This document shows, one piece after another, positions 56,391 to 64,000 of a stretch of DNA of 64,000 nucleotides. The notes below the pieces were generated by a model, which was not told where the DNA came from, ran no database searches, and saw nothing but the letters and a program-made list of their open reading frames with translations. The translations under genes and the position numbers were made by a program. The stretch is from Lachnospiraceae bacterium. Its GTDB lineage: Bacteria > Bacillota > Clostridia > Lachnospirales > Lachnospiraceae. The first letter of the stretch is position 1. Each line of letters starts with the position of its first letter. The stretch spans positions 47,890-111,889 of the forward strand of contig JAEELW010000036.1 in NCBI GenBank assembly GCA_016282915.1, given 5' to 3'.

Positions 56391-56586
56391 GGTACGGCCG
56401 GACATCGATTTTACTACGGCAACGGATCTGATCGATGAGGATATTCTTGATTCCTTTGATATCATCTCGATCGTAAGCGAAGTGAATGAACAGTACGGGA
56501 TCGAGATCAACGTCAACGATCTGCTGCCGGAAAACTTCAATACGGCGGCGGCTTTGTATGAACTGATCCAGAAGCTCAAGGCATAA
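56362..56586 (+). CDS. DltC-like acyl carrier protein
   Basis: 74 residues. Four-helix carrier with the phosphopantetheine attachment Ser31 in DILDSFDII. Perfect AGGAGG inside the end of the preceding gene. Carries the amino acid activated by the DltA-like enzyme to the MBOAT protein. Confidence 0.88.
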   Translation: MEQLIRIMSEVRPDIDFTTATDLIDEDILDSFDIISIVSEVNEQYGIEINVNDLLPENFNTAAALYELIQKLKA

Positions 56587-56598
56587 AAAGGCAGGGCT

Positions 56599-57870
56599 AT
56601 GCAGCTTTATATCGATCCCGGTACGGGGAGCATGCTTTTTACGATCCTTCTGGGCGCGGCGACCACCGTGTATTTTCTCGCGCGCAGGCTCTGGATCCGG
56701 ATGAAGTTCCGGCTCAGCGGAGGCAGGGGAGTAAAGGACAGTAAGCGTATCCCTTATGTGATCTTCAGTGAAGGGAAAAAATACTGGAATGTATTTGAGC
56801 CGGTCTGCGATGAGTTTGAACGGCGCGGCGTGGAGCTCGAGTACTGGACGGCGGATCCGGCGGATCCGGCGCTTGAAAAGGTGTATTCCCATGTGAAGAC
56901 GCGTTTTATCGGGGAAGGGAACAAAGCTTATGCAAAGCTCAATTTCCTGAACGCCGCGGTCTGTCTTTCCACAACGCCGGGACTGGACGTCTATCAGTGG
57001 AAGCGTTCGCGCGATACCGCATATTATGTACATATCCTGCATGCCGCCGGAACTTCAGCCGGCGGCTATCGTATGTTTTCCCTGGATTTTTATGACGCGG
57101 TACTGCTCACCGGAGCCTATCAGATCGAAGAGATCCGGGAACTGGAACGGAAGCGTAACGAAAAGGAAAAGGAGCTGGAGGTGGTGGGCTGTACCTATAT
57201 GGATGCGCTGAAGCGCCGCCTCGACGAAGCGGGCCCCGCATCGCATGAGGATACGGTAGTGCTTCTGGCACCCTCCTGGGGAAAGAGCAGCATACTCTGC
57301 CGTTTCGGTGAAAAGCTCATCGACTGTCTGCTCGAAAGCGGCTGCCGTCTCATCATACGCCCGCATCCCCAGGCATTTACTTCCGATAAGGATACCGTAG
57401 AGGCATTGCTTGAAAAGTATCCCGACAGCGCGATGCTTCGCTGGGACCGGGAGCCGGACAATTTTGCATCGCTTAACGAAGCGGATATCCTGATCTCCGA
57501 TTTTTCCAGCGTGGTCTTCGATTTTTCGCTGATCTTCAACAAGCCTTTCATCTACGCGGAGGGCGTATTTGACAAAGGGGCCTACGATGCGGCCTGGCTG
57601 GATGAGGAGCTCTGGAAATTCCGTGTACTGCCCCGGCTCGGAGTTCCTTTAAAGGAGGAACAGTTCCCGCAGATAAAGGAAGTGATCGACGAAGCGCTTG
57701 CCGATACTTCGCTTGCGGAGGGACGGGCGGCGGCGCGGGAGGAAGCCTGGGCGCATATCGGGGAGAGCGCCGTTCGGGTCGCGGATCATCTGATCCGAAA
57801 ATACGGGGAACTGACAGCGGCAGGGGAAAGCGAAGGCAGACAGCTGAAGAAAGCCGCTGCTGCAGGTTGA
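56599..57870 (+). CDS. CDP-glycerol glycerophosphotransferase family protein
   Basis: 423 residues. Short N-terminal membrane helix (about 10-27), then a GT-B-type domain. Family blocks of TagB/TagF-like enzymes: LLAPSWGKSSIL, LIIRPHPQAF, ADILISDFSSVVFDFSLIFNKPFIY. These enzymes add glycerol phosphate (or a related polyol phosphate) to a wall polymer at the inner face of the membrane. The 12-nt gap to the carrier gene suggests the same transcript, and that the polymer is the acceptor of the acyl group. Confidence 0.85.
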   Translation: MQLYIDPGTGSMLFTILLGAATTVYFLARRLWIRMKFRLSGGRGVKDSKRIPYVIFSEGKKYWNVFEPVCDEFERRGVELEYWTADPADPALEKVYSHVKTRFIGEGNKAYAKLNFLNAAVCLSTTPGLDVYQWKRSRDTAYYVHILHAAGTSAGGYRMFSLDFYDAVLLTGAYQIEEIRELERKRNEKEKELEVVGCTYMDALKRRLDEAGPASHEDTVVLLAPSWGKSSILCRFGEKLIDCLLESGCRLIIRPHPQAFTSDKDTVEALLEKYPDSAMLRWDREPDNFASLNEADILISDFSSVVFDFSLIFNKPFIYAEGVFDKGAYDAAWLDEELWKFRVLPRLGVPLKEEQFPQIKEVIDEALADTSLAEGRAAAREEAWAHIGESAVRVADHLIRKYGELTAAGESEGRQLKKAAAAG

Positions 57871-57986
57871 GCAGACATTTATACTCGCGAACGAAATTTA
57901 ACGTCTGTTTCTGATCTGCGACCCCGGTATAAAGCTCTTTGCGGGTATAACAGCTCGCTGATTTCGGAGAGGTGAAGGAGGGAAAA

Positions 57987-58691
57987 ATGAAAGCACTGAT
58001 TTTGAATTCCGGCATGGGCAGCAGGATGGGCAGCCTTACGAAGGAGCAGCCCAAATGCATGACGGAACTTAAGGACGGCGAAACGATCTTAAGCCGGCAG
58101 CTGAAGCTTCTTTCGGAAGCCGGAGTAAAGGATTTTGTGATCACCACCGGCCGCTTCGCGGAGGTGCTGAAGGACTACCTGAAGGAACTGTCGCTTCCCG
58201 GCAGTTTCCGCTTTGTGCATAATGAAGCTTATGCCGAAACAAATTATATCTATTCCATCGCCCTGGCTGCGGAGGAGCTTAAGGATGACGACATCCTGCT
58301 CCTGCACGGGGATCTGGTCTTCTGCAAAGAAGCGCTCCTGCGTGTGATGCAGGCCGGACACAGCTGCATGGCGGTCAGTTCCGCGCTCCCTGTTCCGGAA
58401 AAGGATTTCAAGGCGGTGATACGGGACGGGCGTATTGAAAAAGTGGGCGTGGAGTTCTTTGAGGATGTACTGGCTGCACAGCCGCTCTATGTGCTGAAAC
58501 GTGAGGACTGGCTGATCTGGCTGGACCGCATCATCGCATTCTGCGAAGCGGGAAACAGGAAGTGCTACGCCGAAAAGGCGCTGAATGAAGTGAGCGGCGA
58601 AATGGAACTCTATCCCTGTGATGTGGAGGAGCTGCTCTGCTCCGAGGTGGATGATCCCGACGACCTGGAGCGGGTGCGGGCAAGACTGTAA
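57987..58691 (+). CDS. LicC-like nucleotidyltransferase
   Basis: 234 residues. Sugar-1-phosphate/phosphocholine nucleotidyltransferase fold: LNSGMGSRMGSLTKEQPKCM (nucleotide loop), LLLHGDLVF (metal Asp), NYIYSIALA, EKALNEV. LicC makes CDP-choline; the neighbouring CDP-glycerol-type gene points to activation of a polymer building block with CTP. The exact substrate is uncertain. Start MKALILN after GGAGGG; a GTG 15 nt upstream is less likely. Confidence 0.78.
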   Translation: MKALILNSGMGSRMGSLTKEQPKCMTELKDGETILSRQLKLLSEAGVKDFVITTGRFAEVLKDYLKELSLPGSFRFVHNEAYAETNYIYSIALAAEELKDDDILLLHGDLVFCKEALLRVMQAGHSCMAVSSALPVPEKDFKAVIRDGRIEKVGVEFFEDVLAAQPLYVLKREDWLIWLDRIIAFCEAGNRKCYAEKALNEVSGEMELYPCDVEELLCSEVDDPDDLERVRARL

Positions 58692-59040
58692 GAGGGGGCT
58701 GCGATCCCTGCAGTGTTTGCATAGCAGCAGTTCATCTGCGACAATCTGCAATGCAGTGCTGCAAGTGCAACACAGCATTGCCCTTGCGCGATGCCTCCGT
58801 ATACAGCATGGAGTGGGAAAGCAGCTGCGCGGTATGATTATGCATACAGCGCGCTTCCGGTGACTCATTCCAATGGGAGAGCGAGTACTTGTGGGGGCAA
58901 CGGGAGCAGAAACAGCAAGAGACCGCTGCCTTGCCGCAGCACTTAGTGAGTGTGAGCGGCCAACCTCGCTCGCACAGTTAAATCCTTTCATACCGCACAG
59001 ATGCATTTCGAAAGAAATCCCTTAAAAATATACGAAATCC
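58692..59040. other. gene-free stretch
   Basis: No supported gene in about 350 nt. Several small inverted repeats of CTGC/GCAG type and a hairpin TGTGAGCG / CGCTCgCACA (58951-58976) are present. No tRNA or known riboswitch is recognised. G+C falls sharply after about 58980 towards the metal-operon promoter. Confidence 0.5.
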
Positions 59041-59057
59041 CTTTCCAAAAAATATAC

Positions 59058-59085
59058 TTGACAAAGTACAGGAAATTGTTATAAT
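59058..59085 (+). promoter_or_regulatory. SigA-type promoter of the metal efflux operon
   Basis: TTGACA, 16 nt, TATAAT with TG one base before the -10: a very strong promoter. Confidence 0.88.
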
Positions 59086-59090
59086 CAAAC

Positions 59091-59110
59091 ATATGAATAG
59101 ATGTTCATAT
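59091..59110 (+). promoter_or_regulatory. ArsR/SmtB-type operator
   Basis: Inverted repeat ATATGAA - TAGATG - TTCATAT, directly at the expected transcription start. It has the form of operators of SmtB, CzrA and CadC, and the ArsR-family gene at the end of the operon is the obvious ligand. Confidence 0.82.
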
Positions 59111-59146
59111 GTAATATGCATCATATAAATCAGGAGGAAGAGAGAC

Positions 59147-59365
59147 GTGAAGAAGAGTTACAAGATCGAAGTGGACTGCGCAAACTGCGCCAACAAGATG
59201 GAGGATGCGGCAAAGAAGACCGAAGGCGTGAAGGATTGCGTCGTCAGCTTTATGTCACTGAAGATGAACGTGGAATTTGAGGAAGGCGCGGATCCGAAGG
59301 CCGTCATGCAGGAAGTGCTGAAAAACTGCAAGAAGGTCGAAGACGACTGCGAGATCTACTTATAA
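59147..59365 (+). CDS. heavy-metal-associated (HMA) domain protein
   Basis: 72 residues, one ferredoxin-like HMA domain with the metal-binding CANCANKMED (CxxC) loop. Start codon GTG with AGGAGG 9 nt upstream. Probably binds metal for the ATPase encoded downstream, which has no HMA domain of its own. First gene after the operator. Confidence 0.9.
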   Translation: MKKSYKIEVDCANCANKMEDAAKKTEGVKDCVVSFMSLKMNVEFEEGADPKAVMQEVLKNCKKVEDDCEIYL

Positions 59366-59379
59366 TAGGATTCCGGGGA

Positions 59380-59473
59380 GCCGTGTGCCGGCGGCACACG
59401 GCTGGCACCGATAGAAGCAGAGCGGAGATGCGAGAGCGCAAAGCACAAAGCAATCCGAAAAGCATCATAAAGC
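59380..59473 (+). repeat. dispersed repeat element, copy 1
   Basis: Begins with a near-perfect hairpin (GCCGTGTGCC / GGCACACGGC, 3-nt loop) and continues with CTGGCACCGA, AGCGGAGATGCGAGAG and AAGCAATCCG to GCATCATAAAG. A second copy in reverse orientation lies at 63860-63951. It stands in the 286-nt gap between the HMA gene and the ATPase gene. Confidence 0.88.
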
Positions 59474-59651
59474 TAAGATCATAATATCCCGGGAGAAAAA
59501 AAACGTAGCTTCTGTGCGCGGGGAGCAGAGACGGGGCTTTGAAACGCTTACGGGAAAGCGTCGAAATGCAGGAAAAGGATAGCGGAAGACCGGTAATACA
59601 GAAAGCGGAGTCAGTATCCTTAAGAATAAAGAGGTACAAGAAGGGCAGCAC

Positions 59652-61673
59652 ATGAATAAGAAACAGAAGAAAATGCTGATACGCATCATCATAGCGGCAG
59701 TGCTCATGATCGCCCTGCATTTCGCTTATGAGTTCCTCGGAGGGAAACAGGCGGAAGACGGGACGGTGATCGAAGAAGCGCTGATACGGGAGCCGCTATG
59801 GTTCATTCTCTATCTGATCCCTTATCTGGTGGTCGGTTATGATATCCTCCGGAAGGCTTTTAAGGGGATACTGAAACGACAGGTCTTTGATGAGAATTTC
59901 CTCATGGTGGTCGCTACGGTGGGGGCCATCGCCGTGGCACTGGTAGAGCAGAACGGGGATTATACCGAAGCCATCGCGGTCATGCTCTTTTACCAGATCG
60001 GCGAACTCTTCCAGAGCTATGCCGTGGGCAAGAGCCGCCGCAATATCAGCGCACTGATGGACATCCGGCCCGATTATGCCAATCTGGAAACGGAAGACGG
60101 CTTTGAGAAGGTAGATCCCGATGAGGTCGCGATCGGCAGCATCATCATCGTACAGCCCGGGGAAAAGATCCCCATCGACGGTATCGTGACAAAGGGCCGC
60201 ACCACCATCAATACCAGCGCTCTTACCGGGGAAAGCCTTCCCAGGGAGGCTGCCGAGGGCGATGAGGTGATCAGCGGCTGCATCAATATGACCGGCGCCA
60301 TCTCCGTGCAGACCACGAAGGAATTCGGCGAATCCACGGTTTCAAAGATCCTGGAGCTGGTGGAGAATTCCTCCTCACGCAAATCCCGTTCGGAGGATTT
60401 CATCTCCCGTTTTGCGCGTTACTATACGCCGGCGGTATGCGGAAGCGCCCTGGCTCTGGCCTTGCTCCCGCCTCTGTTTCTGCTTCTTACCGGCGGGGAT
60501 CCCGCCTGGGGAAGCTGGGTATACCGGGCGCTGACTTTCCTTGTGATCAGCTGTCCCTGCGCTTTGGTGATCAGTATCCCGCTGACCTTCTTTGCGGGGA
60601 TCGGCGGAGCCGGAAATGCGGGTATCCTGGTAAAAGGCTCCAATTATCTGGAAATGCTCTCCAGAACGGGGATCGTGGCTTTTGACAAGACCGGGACCAT
60701 GACCAAGGGCGTCTTTGAAGTGTGCGGCATCCATCATGCGAAGCTCAGCAATGAAAAGCTGCTGGAATATGTGGCGCATGCGGAGAGCCTCTCGACCCAT
60801 CCGATCGCCAAGAGCATCGTAAAATGTTACCAGAGCGGTCTGGTCTGGAAGACAGATGAGAAAAGCGGAGAGGCCGTGCCCGTACCGGATGAGGGCATCA
60901 AGATCCATGTCGGGGATCACCGCATCCGCAGGGAGCGCGTGGAAAGCGTGGAGGAGATCGGCGGTAACGGCGTGGTGGCCAGAGTGGACGGCCATGAGAT
61001 ACTGGCGGGCAACCGCAAGCTGATGGATCTGAAGGGCATTGCCATACGCGAATGCCATTATACGGGAACCGTTGTACATGTGGCCGTGGACGGGGAATAC
61101 TCCGGACATATCCTCATCTCGGATGTGATCAAGCCCACGGCGGCGGAAGCGGTACGGGCTTTGCACGAAGCGGGGATCCGCCGCTGCGTCATGCTCACCG
61201 GCGATGCAAAAGAAGTGGCGGAGAGCGTTGCAAAAGATCTTGCGATCGACGAGGTGCGCAGTGAGCTGCTGCCCCAGGAAAAGGTGAGCGCGGTCGAGGG
61301 ACTGCTTGAAGAGAAGAAGGGAAAAGAGGCGCTGGCCTTTGTGGGTGACGGGATCAACGATGCACCCGTGCTTTCCCGGGCGGATATCGGTATCGCCATG
61401 GGAGCGCTCGGGAGTGATGCCGCGATCGAAGCGGCGGACGTGGTGCTGATGGATGACGATCCGGCCAGGATCGCCAAGGCGATACGGATCTCACGCAAAT
61501 GCATGCGCATTGTATATGAAAATATCATTTTCGCGATAGGGATCAAACTGCTGTGCCTGATCCTCGGAGCCTTCGGCATCGCAAATATGTGGATGGCCAT
61601 CTTTGCGGATGTGGGTGTGATGGTACTTGCGGTATTGAACGCGATCAGGGCGCTTTTTGTAAAGAAGCTGTAG
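59652..61673 (+). CDS. Zn/Cd-type P1B ATPase
   Basis: 673 residues. Exports divalent soft metals. TGES in the actuator domain (ALTGESLPRE), the membrane metal motif SCPCALV, the phosphorylation site DKTGTMTKG, HP of the nucleotide domain (STHPIAKSI) and GDGINDAPVLSRAD. The last helices contain a Lys (GIKLLCLI) and an Asp (IFADVGVMVL), the pair typical of ZntA/CadA enzymes (P1B-2). There is no N-terminal HMA domain; the separate 72-residue HMA protein can replace it. Confidence 0.93.
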   Translation: MNKKQKKMLIRIIIAAVLMIALHFAYEFLGGKQAEDGTVIEEALIREPLWFILYLIPYLVVGYDILRKAFKGILKRQVFDENFLMVVATVGAIAVALVEQNGDYTEAIAVMLFYQIGELFQSYAVGKSRRNISALMDIRPDYANLETEDGFEKVDPDEVAIGSIIIVQPGEKIPIDGIVTKGRTTINTSALTGESLPREAAEGDEVISGCINMTGAISVQTTKEFGESTVSKILELVENSSSRKSRSEDFISRFARYYTPAVCGSALALALLPPLFLLLTGGDPAWGSWVYRALTFLVISCPCALVISIPLTFFAGIGGAGNAGILVKGSNYLEMLSRTGIVAFDKTGTMTKGVFEVCGIHHAKLSNEKLLEYVAHAESLSTHPIAKSIVKCYQSGLVWKTDEKSGEAVPVPDEGIKIHVGDHRIRRERVESVEEIGGNGVVARVDGHEILAGNRKLMDLKGIAIRECHYTGTVVHVAVDGEYSGHILISDVIKPTAAEAVRALHEAGIRRCVMLTGDAKEVAESVAKDLAIDEVRSELLPQEKVSAVEGLLEEKKGKEALAFVGDGINDAPVLSRADIGIAMGALGSDAAIEAADVVLMDDDPARIAKAIRISRKCMRIVYENIIFAIGIKLLCLILGAFGIANMWMAIFADVGVMVLAVLNAIRALFVKKL

Positions 61674-61751
61674 TTTGTTATGGACGGTGGTCGGCCGGTA
61701 TCACAGGCGGATGAAAGAGAAACGGAGCACTTTTTCGGAAAGGATCAGGAT

Positions 61752-62051
61752 ATGGAGAGAACGGAAGAGACAAAAAAAATAAGCGCAATGGCCGAGCTTT
61801 TCAAGCTTTTCGGTGATGAAAGCCGGCTGCGCATACTTTTTGCCCTGAAAGAACAGGAACTGTGTGTGGATGAACTGGCGGAAGCATTGTCCATGAGCCA
61901 GTCCGCCGTGAGCCACCAGCTCAGGATCCTGAAGGGCGGAAAGCTCGTGCAGGGGAGCCGGGACGGCAAGCGCATCATCTATTCGCTGGCAGATGACCAT
62001 GTGTATACGATCATCGCGCAGGGCACGGAGCATGTGGAAGAAAGCATGTAG
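61752..62051 (+). CDS. ArsR/SmtB-family metal-sensing repressor
   Basis: 99 residues from the ATG at 61752 (AAGGA upstream; an ATG at 61680 would add 24 residues without a good ribosome site). Winged helix: ELCVDELAEALSMSQSAVSHQLRILK. The C-terminal helix shows D-x-H-x10-H-x2-E (DDHVYTIIAQGTEHVEE), the alpha-5 zinc site of SmtB. The alpha-3 site has only one Cys. So it is a zinc-type sensor that should release the operator at 59091 when metal is high. Confidence 0.92.
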   Translation: MERTEETKKISAMAELFKLFGDESRLRILFALKEQELCVDELAEALSMSQSAVSHQLRILKGGKLVQGSRDGKRIIYSLADDHVYTIIAQGTEHVEESM

Positions 62052-62085
62052 AAGCTGCCCAAAGAAGCGTACCTGCGGTATCATG

Positions 62086-62116
62086 GAAAATTAAAACAGC
62101 GGCCGGAAGGCCGCTG
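62086..62116 (-). terminator. Rho-independent terminator of the hisC unit
   Basis: On the minus strand CAGCGGCC / GGCCGCTG with a 4-nt loop, followed by TTTTAATTTT. Lies between the convergent ArsR gene and the COG2426-type gene. Confidence 0.8.
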
Positions 62117-62132
62117 AAATGCTTTCTGTCCT

Positions 62133-62627
62133 TTACTGTGTGATGCCGAACCACGCACCTAAGCCCAGGGTGCAGCACAGCCCTACGATGACGCCGGCCA
62201 GCACTACACCGCATAACACGGCGATAACGCTTTCCCTGAATTTCATATCCAGCAGGCTGGCGGCCAGAGTACCGACCCAGGCGCCGGTGCCGGGCAGCGG
62301 GATGCCCACAAAGAGCATGAGAGCAAAGAAGAGACCTTTGCCGGCCTTTTCCTGCAGCTTCTGCCCGCCCCTGTGTCCTTTCTCAAGACAGAAGGTAAAG
62401 AATTTCTTCGTAAAACGTTTATCCTTGCCCCATTCCAGGACCTTTCTCGCAAAGAAGAAGATCACGGGTACCGGCAGCATATTGCCGATGGCGATGATGA
62501 TATAGGCGAACAGCAGATTGAAATTTTCGGGATCCGCCGCGTGAAAACCGTATGCAAAAGGGATCGCGCCTCTCAGTTCGACGAGCGGGAGCATCGAGAT
62601 CCCGAAAACGATAAGATAGTTCAGCAT
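62133..62627 (-). CDS. COG2426-type small membrane protein
   Basis: 164 residues with four or five hydrophobic helices. The N-terminal block MLPLVELRGAIPFAYG and the PLPGTGAWVGTLAASLL block are the marks of the family named small multidrug export protein; the transport role is not well proved. Its start lies within the end of hisC (7-nt overlap), so both are on one transcript. Confidence 0.85.
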   Translation of the reverse strand: MLNYLIVFGISMLPLVELRGAIPFAYGFHAADPENFNLLFAYIIIAIGNMLPVPVIFFFARKVLEWGKDKRFTKKFFTFCLEKGHRGGQKLQEKAGKGLFFALMLFVGIPLPGTGAWVGTLAASLLDMKFRESVIAVLCGVVLAGVIVGLCCTLGLGAWFGITQ

Positions 62628-63676
62628 GATACAAGTTCCTCCAAAGCCCTGATCAGGCAGTCTGTTTCTTCTTCGGTACCCACGCTGATGCGAAGGTAGT
62701 TATCGATCCGTGCCTGCTTAAAATGCCGCACGTAGATCTCTTTTTCCCTGAGATACTGAAAGATCTCCGTGGCGGAAAGACGCTCATGTCTCGCAAAGAC
62801 AAAATTGGTCTTGGAGTCGCCGAAGGAAAAGCCCAGTCTTTTTAATTCCTTTTTCATTCTTTCTCTTGTGGCAACGGTCTTTGCGGTGATCTCCTTAAAA
62901 TACGCGTCATCCCTTAAAGCCGCCGCACCCACGGCGATTGTCAGCGGGTTGAGTGTATAGGAATTGAAGGAAAACTTCACGTCCTTTAAAAAGCCGATGA
63001 GCTTTTTCTGACCGAAGGCACAGCCGATCCGTATGCCGGCCAGGGCCCTGGACTTGGAAAAAGTCTGGACGACCAGGAGATTATCATATTTTTCAATAAG
63101 AGGCAGGGCGCTTTCAGCACCGAAATCCACATAGGCCTCATCCACGATGACGACACGATCTTTATTGAAGCGGACGATCTTTTCGATCTCCGTAAGGGGA
63201 AGCTCTTCGCCGGTGGGCGCATTGGGATTGGCGATGACGACGCCGCCGTTATCGCGGAGATAGTCTGCGCTCACGATACGGAAATCGCTGTCCAGAGCCT
63301 GTGTCTCATAAGGGATGCGGTAAAGCTCCGCCCACACATCGTAAAAGCTGTAGGTGATATCCGGGAAAAGGACGGGCTTCTGCGAATTAAAGAAAGTCAG
63401 GAAGGAAAGCGCCAGCACATCATCCGAACCGATGCCCGTAAAGATGTTTTCGCTTTTCAATCCATAGGTTTTCGCCAGTTCGTTCACCAGCTCCGTGGCC
63501 TGGGTATCGGGATATTTCCGAAGGAGCCCAGCATCGAAATCCTTTATGGCCTTTTCCACGAGAGGTGAAGGCGGATAGGGATTTTCGTTGGTGTTCAGCT
63601 TGATCACCTTACGGCTTTTCGGCTGTTCTCCCGGCGTGTAGGGTATTACTTTTCTGACATTATCTTCCCAGCTCAT
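62621..63676 (-). CDS. hisC: histidinol-phosphate aminotransferase
   Basis: 351 residues. PLP enzyme of histidine synthesis, class II fold. KLNTNENPYPPSP, GSDDVLALSFLTFFN, ANPNAPTGEELP, VDEAYVDFG, and the PLP Lys in TFSKSRALAGIRIG. Start MSWEDNVRK has AAAGGAT upstream. No other his genes are close, so a role with a related amino acid is possible. Confidence 0.92.
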   Translation of the reverse strand: MSWEDNVRKVIPYTPGEQPKSRKVIKLNTNENPYPPSPLVEKAIKDFDAGLLRKYPDTQATELVNELAKTYGLKSENIFTGIGSDDVLALSFLTFFNSQKPVLFPDITYSFYDVWAELYRIPYETQALDSDFRIVSADYLRDNGGVVIANPNAPTGEELPLTEIEKIVRFNKDRVVIVDEAYVDFGAESALPLIEKYDNLLVVQTFSKSRALAGIRIGCAFGQKKLIGFLKDVKFSFNSYTLNPLTIAVGAAALRDDAYFKEITAKTVATRERMKKELKRLGFSFGDSKTNFVFARHERLSATEIFQYLREKEIYVRHFKQARIDNYLRISVGTEEETDCLIRALEELVSC

Positions 63677-63754
63677 GATGATCCTTTCCTGAAGCATCTC
63701 CGGCAGGAAGCCATATGGCAGCTAAAGGCCCGGAGAATGCATAACAACCTATAT

Positions 63755-63783
63755 AATATAACACATCCTGCTGCTCCGAACAA
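63755..63783 (-). promoter_or_regulatory. SigA-type promoter of hisC
   Basis: Minus strand: TTGTTC, 17 nt, TATATT, about 80 nt before the start. Confidence 0.65.
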
Positions 63784-63859
63784 CAGGTTTACATAATTTT
63801 GAACGTAATTTAAACGCCGAAACGGCGATGCACGGCTGCATTTCCGCCGGGGCAGTACT

Positions 63860-63951
63860 CTTTATGATGCTTACGGATTGCTTCGTGCTTCGCACTCTCG
63901 CATCTCCGCTCCGCTTCGGTCGGTGCCAGACGTGTGCCACCGGCACACGGC
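63860..63951 (-). repeat. dispersed repeat element, copy 2 (inverted)
   Basis: The reverse complement matches 59380-59473 over its whole length with about ten to fifteen differences, including the GCCGTGTGCC hairpin end. Placed in the gene-free end of the window (63784-64000), in which no coding frame is supported. Confidence 0.88.
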
Positions 63952-64000
63952 ACCCTACGACCATTCGCAAGCGGTAACGCCCCCTCCCTTTGGTCGGCGG

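Overview
The window is about 56% G+C by eye and reads as a chromosome segment of a Gram-positive anaerobe of the class Clostridia, most likely family Lachnospiraceae. The reasons are: GatCAB next to aspS, AddAB instead of RecBCD, class III (oxygen-sensitive) ribonucleotide reductase with NrdR boxes, an ECF-type ThiT transporter under a TPP riboswitch, ClpC and RadA side by side, teichoic-acid type enzymes, strong AGGAGG ribosome binding sites and SigA-type TTGACA/TATAAT promoters. Genes are densely packed on both strands but mostly on the plus strand. I saw no rRNA, tRNA, CRISPR array, insertion sequence or prophage.

Layout. 1-525: 3' end of a GGDEF-type protein. 563-3357 (minus): phospholipid operon (TVP38-like membrane protein, pssA, psd, PAP2 phosphatase). 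3551-5316: surE and an acyltransferase. 5476-14258: aspS and gatC, gatA, gatB, with a nucleoside-hydrolase-like protein and a chemoreceptor between gatC and gatA and a tiny Cys-rich membrane protein between gatA and gatB. 14322-21288: addB-addA. 21445-22908: GAF/HD-GYP protein. 23014-23982 (minus): thiT with its riboswitch. 23985-29655: a HAD phosphatase fused to a CPBP membrane protease, a heterodimeric ABC exporter and an anchored protein of unknown function. 29656-30283: a repeat island. 30284-38566: TPR lipoprotein, nrdD, pyrF, pyrE, two tiny membrane proteins and an M29-type aminopeptidase. 38598-42102: purE-purM-purN-purD. 42237-43517: SH3-domain membrane protein. 43604-48831: GntR regulator, clpC, a small conserved protein, radA, SEC-C protein. 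48845-48990: 43-bp tandem repeat. 49073-51198: two CobW-type GTPases, one with a very large His-rich segment. 51218-58691: envelope decoration cluster (MBOAT acyltransferase, SGNH/DltD-like protein, DltA-like ligase, DltC-like carrier, CDP-glycerol glycerophosphotransferase family, LicC-like nucleotidyltransferase). 59147-62051: Zn/Cd-type metal efflux operon (HMA chaperone, P1B ATPase, SmtB-type repressor) with a clear operator. 62133-63676 (minus): hisC and a COG2426-type membrane protein.

Most genes are housekeeping. The items most worth a second look are the HAD-CPBP fusion, the CobW pair (His-rich GTPase plus a GTPase joined to a YcgQ/DUF1980-like domain), the rearranged dlt-like cluster, the GntR-type control of clpC through a 17-bp-arm palindrome, tandem NrdR boxes before an nrdD with a fused glutaredoxin-like domain, and several families of non-coding repeats, including one element of about 92 bp found in inverted copies at 59380 and 63860. 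All family assignments come from reading motifs by eye; no database search was run.
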